Shown in pieces: positions 57,736-64,000 of a DNA stretch of 64,000 bases. The notes beneath the pieces were generated by a model. The model saw only the letters and a list, made by a program, of their open reading frames with translations, did not search any database and was not told where the DNA came from. The DNA lies in NCBI GenBank assembly GCA_945883495.1, contig CAMCXS010000008.1:62001-126000 (forward strand). The letters run 5' to 3'. The position numbers and the translations under genes were made by a program. The DNA comes from Akkermansia muciniphila. GTDB taxonomy: Bacteria > Verrucomicrobiota > Verrucomicrobiia > Verrucomicrobiales > DEV007. Position 1 is the first letter of the stretch. Each line of letters opens with the position of its first letter.

Positions 57736-58437
57736 ATGATGACCTTAGCCCGATTTCGCCATAGCCTCACCGCCATCGCTTTGATGGCCGCCGGATTTTC
57801 ACTGCCTGCGCACGCCCTTGAAGTGGCCAAGGACGGAGCGGAGATTGGCAAGTGGACCATGGATTTCGACGCCGCCACCAAGCTGGCCGACGAGAAGAAA
57901 TTGCCGATTCTCCTCAACTTCACCGGATCTGATTGGTGTGGTTGGTGCAAACTGATGGATGAGTCGGTCTACTCCAAAAAGGAGTGGCAAGATTACGCTG
58001 CCAAGAATCTTCTCTTGGTCACCATCGATTTCCCGCAAGATCAAACCATTGTCCCCGAGAAATACAGCGCTCGCAATGGACGCCTCCAAGAGCAATTCAA
58101 GGTCGAGGGCTATCCGACCTATGTCCTCCTTGATTCCGATGGCAAAACGGAGATCGGACGTCTGGGCGCCGGACAAGAGAAGACTCCCGAATCCTTCATT
58201 ACTGAGGTGGAAGACGCCGTGCGCCTTTCCCCAGCCAACATTGAAAAGCGCATCGCCGAATTGGGGCCTGAAAAAGGAGCTGAGCTGAAGGCGGCCATCG
58301 CCAAGATGGAGAGCGTGGAAGCTGAGTTCAAGGCTTGGTTGGAGACAAAACCGGCCCGAAGCGACGAGAACGACGCCAAGTTTGAGGCCTTCCAGAAGAG
58401 ATTGATGGAAGCCAACAAAGCTGTCACTGCATTCTGA
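57736..58437 (+). CDS. secreted thioredoxin-fold protein
   Basis: 233 residues. A signal peptide (to about AHA, residue 27) is followed by a thioredoxin domain with FTGSDWCGWCKLMDESVYS. The redox pair is Cys68-Gly-Trp-Cys71, a DsbD-gamma/thioredoxin_7-like CxxC, and the cis-Pro is in GYPTYVLLDSDG. Residues about 160-233 are a charged helical extension of unknown role. Likely a periplasmic disulfide reductase or isomerase. It stands between the polyprenyl synthase and radC, all on one strand. Confidence 0.85.
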   Translation: MMTLARFRHSLTAIALMAAGFSLPAHALEVAKDGAEIGKWTMDFDAATKLADEKKLPILLNFTGSDWCGWCKLMDESVYSKKEWQDYAAKNLLLVTIDFPQDQTIVPEKYSARNGRLQEQFKVEGYPTYVLLDSDGKTEIGRLGAGQEKTPESFITEVEDAVRLSPANIEKRIAELGPEKGAELKAAIAKMESVEAEFKAWLETKPARSDENDAKFEAFQKRLMEANKAVTAF

Positions 58438-58450
58438 GGTTCGGCTCCGC

Positions 58451-59146
58451 ATGGCTGCCACCAGGATTCGCGAGCTTCCCGAGGACGAACGCCCCCGCGA
58501 GAAGTTCGCCAACCTGGGGCCTTCGGCACTTTCCAACGCCGAATTGCTCGCGATTTTCCTCCGCACCGGCATCGCCGGAAAAAGCGCCGTGGAACTGGCC
58601 CGCCAACTCCTGCGGGATCGGGGCAATCTTCAGGGGCTCGCCCGCACGACTCCCGCCGAATTGATGCAGTTCTCCGGGATCAAGATGGCGAAAGCCACCC
58701 AGCTCTGCGCCGCGTTCGAACTCGGCCGCCGGCTCGCTCAAGAACACATTACAGGTACAATACTCGACACCCCGGAGAGCATTTTTGAGTTCATGGGTCC
58801 GAAGATGAGGGCGATGTCCCAAGAATGCGTCAGCGTCGTCCTCCTCGACACGCGCCGCGCCCTCATCAAAGTGGAGGAAATTACTCGGGGCACGATCAAC
58901 GAAAGTTTGGCCCATCCCCGGGAGATTCTCCGGGTGGTCCTGTCCCACTCCTCGCATGCGTTCGTCCTCGTGCACAATCACCCTTCTGGCAATCCCCTGC
59001 CAAGCGGCGCGGACCGTGAGATGACCCGCCGAATCTTCCGCGCCAGCGAAACCGTGGGGGTGCCGCTCGTCGATCATCTCATCATTGGCGCAGCAGCGGT
59101 TGACGGACCGCCATACTTCAGCTTTCGAGAAGCAGGTCTTTTATGA
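58451..59146 (+). CDS. radC: RadC-family JAB/MPN domain protein
   Basis: 231 residues. An N-terminal HhH-like region (LSNAELLAIFLRTGIAGKSA) precedes the JAMM domain: His175 and His177 in HNHPSG and Asp188 in SGAD are the metal ligands. RadC is widespread; a role in DNA repair is historical and doubtful, and the enzymatic activity is unproven. The stop overlaps the lpxA start by 4 bases (ATGA). Confidence 0.93.
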   Translation: MAATRIRELPEDERPREKFANLGPSALSNAELLAIFLRTGIAGKSAVELARQLLRDRGNLQGLARTTPAELMQFSGIKMAKATQLCAAFELGRRLAQEHITGTILDTPESIFEFMGPKMRAMSQECVSVVLLDTRRALIKVEEITRGTINESLAHPREILRVVLSHSSHAFVLVHNHPSGNPLPSGADREMTRRIFRASETVGVPLVDHLIIGAAAVDGPPYFSFREAGLL

Positions 59147-59946
59147 GCGCCCGCGCTGAAGTTCAGATTCACCCCACCGCCGTTATCGAAGACGGAGCCA
59201 CTCTCGGGCCGGGGGTCTCCGTGGGCCCCTACGCCATCATCGGAGCTCAAGTCAAAGTCGGGGCCGGTTGCCGGATCCAGGCCCATGCGCAGGTCATCAA
59301 CGACGTGGAGCTCGGAGAGAACTGTCTAGTGGGACGCGGCGCCATCCTCGGGGACGATCCCCAGTCCATCAGCTTTGATCCCGCGACCCCGAGTTCGCTG
59401 CGGATCGGACCGAATAATCAATTTCGCGAGCACGTCACCATTCATCGCGGCGCCAAGGAGGGGAGTTCGACCATGATCGGCTCAGGAAACTATTTCATGG
59501 TGGGCTCCCACGTAGGGCACGACGCCGTGATCGGAGACCGCAACATCATCGCCAATGCATGCCTCCTCGGGGGCCATGTCACCGTAGGCAACCGGGCGTT
59601 CCTGGGCGGCGGCGCAGGCTTTCATCAATTCACCCGGGTGGGGGATCTCGCGATGGTTCAAGGCAATGCCATCGTGAACCGAGATGTGCCGCCATACGTC
59701 CTTGCGGGGGCCCAGAGTCAACTCTTCGGACTGAATTCGATCGGCCTTCGCCGGGCCGAAATCTCCGCCGACCGCAGGGACGACATCAAGCGAGCCTTCC
59801 ATCTCATCTTTCGCGGGGACTTGAATTTGAGCCAAGCTCTGGCGTTGGCCGAGCAAAGGGAATGGTGTCAGGAAGCAGCCCAATTGCTTGATTTCCTAAG
59901 GGCGCCCTCCCACCAAGGAATCTGCCGGGTCCGGAGCCGCAACTGA
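59143..59946 (+). CDS. lpxA: acyl-[ACP]-UDP-N-acetylglucosamine O-acyltransferase
   Basis: 267 residues, the usual LpxA length. Hexapeptide left-handed beta-helix repeats span residues about 5-190. GSHVGHDAVIG contains His126, equivalent to the catalytic His125 of E. coli, and HQFTRVGDLAMVQGNAIVNR and DVPPYVLAGA are LpxA-specific. It adds the first acyl chain in lipid A synthesis. This shows that the organism makes LPS, in line with lptD downstream. Confidence 0.95.
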   Translation: MSARAEVQIHPTAVIEDGATLGPGVSVGPYAIIGAQVKVGAGCRIQAHAQVINDVELGENCLVGRGAILGDDPQSISFDPATPSSLRIGPNNQFREHVTIHRGAKEGSSTMIGSGNYFMVGSHVGHDAVIGDRNIIANACLLGGHVTVGNRAFLGGGAGFHQFTRVGDLAMVQGNAIVNRDVPPYVLAGAQSQLFGLNSIGLRRAEISADRRDDIKRAFHLIFRGDLNLSQALALAEQREWCQEAAQLLDFLRAPSHQGICRVRSRN

Positions 59947-60097
59947 AACCAAACATGGGCTCTTGCATTTTGCTTTCTTTTTCGCTGGTGGTCTCTCAAT
60001 CTGTTGCTAGGAGTGCCAGGGGATTCCGCTCTGGTGAAATTCTAGATTGCTTAAATGACAATCGGAGTCTCCAGGGTATTCATCGCGACTGCATCTC

Positions 60098-62479
60098 ATG
60101 TTGAGCTTCCGATCGACCATTCTTTTCCTGCTCCTCCTGCTCCGGGCCGCAGGCGCTCAAGACCTCGGTTCACTCGTGGAGGGCGCCAAGTCGGCCGCCT
60201 CATCGGTCGAAATCGAAAGCTTGCAGACCAGCTACGACCAGACGCTCGGAGTCTTCCGCGCTGAGGGTGAAGTCGTGGTTCGCTACGCAGATACCACGAT
60301 TTACTGCAATCGCGCTGAATATCACCAGGGAACGGGGGACATTTTCGCTTCGGGAAACGTGACCATCTACCGCTCTGGAAGCTTATCCAGGGGAGACGAG
60401 GCGGTCTACAATATCAACACGGGTGAAATCACCGCAACCGGGCTGGATACGGGGATGAACTCCTTCTTCATCAGCATGGACGAAGTAACCCTTCCAACGG
60501 AAAACGTGGATGTGATCCGTTCCCAGGGAGCCTACCTCACGACTCACGACAGCGAGACCCCGAACTGGCATCTGAAGGCGCGAAAGATCGTGGTCTACCC
60601 TGATCGCTACGTCGCGTTTCACGGAGCCACTGCGTATGCAGGCAAAGTACCGGTTTTTTACCTGCCTTACTTCGTCCAGCCGGTGAATGGAGAGCTCGGG
60701 TACATGTTCATGCCCGGTTACAGCGATGCGTGGGGGGCCTTCATCCTCAATCAGTATGGCTTCATGATTGGTGAACACACGCTCGCTAAAGCCAAGTTGG
60801 ACTATCGGTCCGAACGTGGCGTGGCGGGCGGCGTGAATTTGGAGTCCATGCGATTCCGGGGACATCCAAACTTCGGCCGGTTGCAATTTTACTACGCACA
60901 GGACGATTCCCCAAATGTGACCCCCGGGGGCAGGCCTCGTGCCCAGGAGATCGATTCCGAGCGCTACCGCCTCAACTTCCAGCACCGGGTCTACCTTCCC
61001 GGCCCCGAGGAAAGCTCGCTGTACCTGGACGTGGATATCAACAAGTTGAGCGATGAGTTCTTCTACCTGGACTTTTTCCCTGGAGAATTCCGCTACGATC
61101 CCCAACCCGACAACCTGGTCAATTTAGTTAAGTATCATCCTCGTGGCACCCTGAGCCTCCTGGGCCGCTTCGAGCTCAATGACTTCTACCGGACAGATGA
61201 GCGTAGCCCGGAGCTGGCGCTCGACTTGACCCGTCAGCCCATCTTCAACAGTGGTCTATTCCTGGAAGGCACGACCAGCTTCGCGGTCCTTGCTGAGGAT
61301 CTCGCCGCCTTTGAGGCGATTAATGTCAACAACGCGATCACCAGGGCACGGGCTGATATCGATTTCCTCCGCAGCCAAGAGGCCGTGACCCAGGACGAGC
61401 AGCTCTCCGCCAGTCTGCGCCGCATCCAGCAGGAAGATCTTTTGATGCAGTTGGAGAGGACCATTGATGATCGTTCCTTCAATCGCTTCGATATCTTTCA
61501 ACAACTCGTCTATCCGATGCAGTTTGCGGATTGGCTAAACGTGGTCCCCCGGGTCGGAGCCGGTTACACCCATTACAGCGCAGTGTCCGCCCAGGGCTTG
61601 GATGGAACATCGCTCGATACCGTCGATTCTCTGGACCGGCCTTCCCTCCATGCCGGCGTGGATCTTTCCTTTAAGCTTTCCAAGGTCTACCCAGGCGTCC
61701 GCAAGAGGAAACTCGGATTGGATGAGTTGAGGCATATTCTCCAACCCTACAGCCGCTTCTCGTACCTGGCCGCGGATGACCTTTCGCAAGATCTCCCCGC
61801 AATCGATCGTTTGGCCCCCACCACCAAGGACCGTCCACTTGATGTGACCCGGTTCACGGCAACGGACGCGCTACGCGACTGGAACATCGTCCGCCTCGGG
61901 ATGTACAATCGCCTGCAGACCAAACGGAACGGAGGTACTTTCCCGTGGTTTGACCTGAACACCTTTGTCGATCTCTACCCCAACGACCCAGAGTTCGATC
62001 GGGACACGTCCAACCTCTTCAACGAATTGCGCTGGAACCCCCTGCCTTGGTTGTCCGCACATATCGACTCCCAGCTTCCGCTCGGTGGGGACTACGACTT
62101 CAGTGAAATCAACAGCTACCTGACGTTTCAGCCAGCACCCAATTTCCGCTTCACTCTGGGTCAGTTCTTCTTGGAAGACCATCCCTTCTTCTTCGATAGC
62201 AACACCACCCGTCTTTCCACCTACACCCGGGTCAACGACAACTGGGGAGTGGGAACAGCACACTTCTACGAAGCAGAGACCGACTCCTTGCGCTTGCAAC
62301 AATACACCATTCACCGGGATCTCTCGAGTTGGACCGCAGCCCTCGGCGCACAAATCCGTGACAACCTGGGCAACGAGGAGTTCGGCCTTGTCTTTAGCCT
62401 CACCCTTAAGGCATTTCCCCGCGTCGGAACTCCCACTGATCTTCTGAACCCGACCTCGAACCGGTTCGGCGGCTTCTAA
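60098..62479 (+). CDS. lptD: LPS-assembly outer membrane protein LptD
   Basis: 793 residues. A signal peptide (MLSFRSTILFLLLLLRAAGA) is followed by an OstA-type beta-jellyroll (residues about 35-135: LGVFRAEGEVVVRYADTTIY, GTGDIFASGNVTIYRSG), then a large beta-barrel with alternating aromatic strands. YLPYFVQPVNGELGYMFMPGY is the conserved LptD linker region. It inserts LPS into the outer leaflet with LptE. The periplasmic cysteines used for LptD disulfides in E. coli are not evident. The gene starts 151 bases after lpxA. Confidence 0.9.
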   Translation: MLSFRSTILFLLLLLRAAGAQDLGSLVEGAKSAASSVEIESLQTSYDQTLGVFRAEGEVVVRYADTTIYCNRAEYHQGTGDIFASGNVTIYRSGSLSRGDEAVYNINTGEITATGLDTGMNSFFISMDEVTLPTENVDVIRSQGAYLTTHDSETPNWHLKARKIVVYPDRYVAFHGATAYAGKVPVFYLPYFVQPVNGELGYMFMPGYSDAWGAFILNQYGFMIGEHTLAKAKLDYRSERGVAGGVNLESMRFRGHPNFGRLQFYYAQDDSPNVTPGGRPRAQEIDSERYRLNFQHRVYLPGPEESSLYLDVDINKLSDEFFYLDFFPGEFRYDPQPDNLVNLVKYHPRGTLSLLGRFELNDFYRTDERSPELALDLTRQPIFNSGLFLEGTTSFAVLAEDLAAFEAINVNNAITRARADIDFLRSQEAVTQDEQLSASLRRIQQEDLLMQLERTIDDRSFNRFDIFQQLVYPMQFADWLNVVPRVGAGYTHYSAVSAQGLDGTSLDTVDSLDRPSLHAGVDLSFKLSKVYPGVRKRKLGLDELRHILQPYSRFSYLAADDLSQDLPAIDRLAPTTKDRPLDVTRFTATDALRDWNIVRLGMYNRLQTKRNGGTFPWFDLNTFVDLYPNDPEFDRDTSNLFNELRWNPLPWLSAHIDSQLPLGGDYDFSEINSYLTFQPAPNFRFTLGQFFLEDHPFFFDSNTTRLSTYTRVNDNWGVGTAHFYEAETDSLRLQQYTIHRDLSSWTAALGAQIRDNLGNEEFGLVFSLTLKAFPRVGTPTDLLNPTSNRFGGF

Positions 62480-62568
62480 GTCATCGTTGTCATTCGAGAA
62501 GGCCCATTCGAATGTTGGCGCCACATCGGTGACCCGCCTCAGCCCCAGCCCAGATCAGCTGAGCCACC

Positions 62569-63810
62569 ATGGCCTTCGCCCTGCGTCGATCTTCCTCCCT
62601 CCTTCTTCGTGATTGGGAGAAGACAGACGCGTTTGCCGCGGATCTGGTCGATCAGACGGCCTCCCGGCAGCGCCTTGAGCCTCGCGACCGAGCCGCACTG
62701 CAACGAATCGTCTACGCCGTGATCCGGAACCAGCGTCTCCTGGATCACATCATCATGTCGCTCGTCCGGGATCGGCCCGACGCACTCACCCGCCGGTTGC
62801 TCCGAATGGGTTTGGCGGAGCTCCTTCTTCTCCAGGGGGCACCGCACGCCGTGGTCAGCGAAACGGTGGCCCTCGCTGGACGCGCCAAGGGGCTGGTTAA
62901 CGCGGTGCTTCGCCGAGCCGACCGGGAGGCCGACGAAATCCGTGCGGCTTGGCCCAGCCTGCCGCCTGACGTCCGTTGGTCCGTTCCTGCCTTTCTGTGG
63001 AACCGATGGGTTGGGCAACATGGACTGGAAGCAAGCCTCCACCTCGCACAATGGAATCAGGAGCCAGCCCCGGTGTATCTACGCTTAAACCCGCCTCCTG
63101 GCACGATGCTCGATCATTCGGCCGCGCAGACCAGTCCCGTCCCTGGCTTTCCAGCGTTCGTGCGCGCGGAAGGCCCCCTTCCACGGCAATGGCTTGAAGA
63201 GGGTTGGGCTTACGCGCAGGATCCCTCGACCCAAAGCGCAGTGGATCGCCTCGAAGTCGAATCAACTTCAAGCATACTCGACGCTTGTGCCGCGCCAGGC
63301 GGCAAAACTCTAGCGATCCTCCAAGCTGGGCCTCCGGACCGCCTCGTCGCCACGGACCAAAGTCCAGAGCGCCTATCCCAGCTGAGGGAGAACATGCGCC
63401 GTCTCCGATGCGAGTCCAAGATTGAACTCGCTCTTCAGGACTGGCTGGCCCCAGCCCCTCCAAGCCTGGCTGACGAGAAGTTCGACCGCATCCTCCTGGA
63501 TGCGCCGTGCAGCAACACGGGAGTCATCCGGCGTCGCATTGACGTCCCTTGGAGATTGCAACCAGAGGAGTTCTCCCAGCTTCAAGCCACTCAGACGGCT
63601 CTGTTGGACCGGCTTTCGAACTATCTCGCCCCGCAAGGTCGCATCGTTTACAGCACGTGCAGCCTGGACCGGGACGAGAATGAGCAGGTCATTGAAGCAT
63701 TCCTGGCGGCCCATCCGGACTTCTACTTGGTGTCTCAATCAAGGGTTCAACCTTGGACGGATGGTTTCGACGGCGCCTACAGCGCGTCACTCGCACGCAG
63801 CCCAGCGTAG
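62569..63810 (+). CDS. rsmB: 16S rRNA (cytosine-C5)-methyltransferase RsmB-like
   Basis: 413 residues. An N-terminal NusB-like helical domain (LEPRDRAALQRIVYAVIRNQ, LLRMGLAELLLLQGAPHAVV) is followed by a NOL1/NOP2/Sun methyltransferase: DACAAPGGKTLAIL (SAM site), Cys314 in LLDAPCSNTGVIRRR and Cys364 in YSTCSLDRDENE (release and nucleophile cysteines). E. coli RsmB methylates C967 of 16S rRNA; the same role is inferred. There are 20 bases between its stop and the end of the convergent gene. Confidence 0.94.
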   Translation: MAFALRRSSSLLLRDWEKTDAFAADLVDQTASRQRLEPRDRAALQRIVYAVIRNQRLLDHIIMSLVRDRPDALTRRLLRMGLAELLLLQGAPHAVVSETVALAGRAKGLVNAVLRRADREADEIRAAWPSLPPDVRWSVPAFLWNRWVGQHGLEASLHLAQWNQEPAPVYLRLNPPPGTMLDHSAAQTSPVPGFPAFVRAEGPLPRQWLEEGWAYAQDPSTQSAVDRLEVESTSSILDACAAPGGKTLAILQAGPPDRLVATDQSPERLSQLRENMRRLRCESKIELALQDWLAPAPPSLADEKFDRILLDAPCSNTGVIRRRIDVPWRLQPEEFSQLQATQTALLDRLSNYLAPQGRIVYSTCSLDRDENEQVIEAFLAAHPDFYLVSQSRVQPWTDGFDGAYSASLARSPA

Positions 63811-63830
63811 CCTGCCTCGCTTGTCGCTCA

Positions 63831-64000
63831 TCAATATTGCAAATCAGCGGGAAAATTACGGATCAAGTCATCGCCCGTAAATGGCCGCTGGTCGGGTCCG
63901 TCATAGATGAGTTGAAAGGCGCCGCCGCTGGCGGAAATCACGTGGATGTGAATCCCAGGAGCCTCAGGTCTCGGACGGAAGGCATCACGGGCGAGTGCCG
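63831..64000 (-). CDS. 3' end of an unrecognised gene (partial)
   Basis: The open frame ends with TGA at 63833-63831 and runs off the right edge. The last residues read IHIHVISASGGAFQLIYDG, then PFTGDDLIRNFPADLQY. Coding-like base use and a plausible C-terminus support a real gene, but the family is not recognisable from 55 residues. Confidence 0.6.
   Translation of the reverse strand, partial: ALARDAFRPRPEAPGIHIHVISASGGAFQLIYDGPDQRPFTGDDLIRNFPADLQY

Overview
This 64 kb window is GC-rich chromosomal DNA, most likely from a member of the Verrucomicrobiota. The evidence is a giant secreted protein of autotransporter-associated beta-strand repeats that opens with a LEPR-type N-terminal motif, secreted sulfatases, lysine synthesis through LL-diaminopimelate aminotransferase (DapL), and lipid A/LPS outer-membrane genes (lpxA, lptD). 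The phylum is an inference from gene content; no rRNA or tRNA gene was recognised.

Region 1 (1-23951, minus strand) is one reading frame. It starts at 23951 and is still open at the left edge, so at least 7,983 codons are present. The protein has a LEPR motif at residues 34-42, two copies of a metalloprotease-like domain (the first has lost its zinc site, the second keeps HEQGHVLGLAD), and then thousands of residues of Gly/Ser/Thr/Asn-rich beta-strand repeats. The repeats are organised in a higher-order unit of about 5,240 residues. A complete unit (about 22.7 to 7.0 kb) is followed directly by a second unit that matches it in order and runs off the window. About 740 bases of non-coding DNA with a long palindrome lie upstream.

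Region 2 (24.7-30.8 kb, plus) is an overlapping addB-addA type pair for double-strand break repair. Region 3 (30.9-39.9 kb) mixes lysine/threonine-family synthesis (dapL, aspartate kinase) with sulfatases, a beta-lactamase-fold serine hydrolase, and a short sulfatase derivative that lacks its catalytic core but carries two EF-hands. It ends in an RsuA-family pseudouridine synthase that overlaps proA tail to tail.

Region 4 (39.9-51.1 kb) holds proA, a DUF1186/SEC-C protein, a DUF2314 lipoprotein, an ABC-2 exporter, a translationally coupled PEP-hydrolase-family/Tm-1-like pair, a GT-C type membrane glycosyltransferase, ligA with an internal low-GC patch, and a Uma2-family protein. Region 5 (51.2-55.2 kb, minus) is a BlaI/BlaR1-like repressor-protease system in which the protease carries carboxypeptidase-regulatory-like repeats in place of a beta-lactam sensor, with a TACA-NN-TGTA operator upstream. 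Next to it are a coiled-coil membrane protein and a 39-residue membrane peptide. Region 6 (55.3-64 kb) is housekeeping: rlmI-like methyltransferase, polyprenyl diphosphate synthase, a secreted thioredoxin-fold protein, radC, lpxA, lptD, rsmB, and the tail of an unrecognised gene on the minus strand.

The strongest candidates for new biology are the giant repeat protein with its megarepeat and paired active/decayed protease domains, the core-less EF-hand sulfatase, the mosaic ligA, and the repeat-sensor BlaR1-like system.
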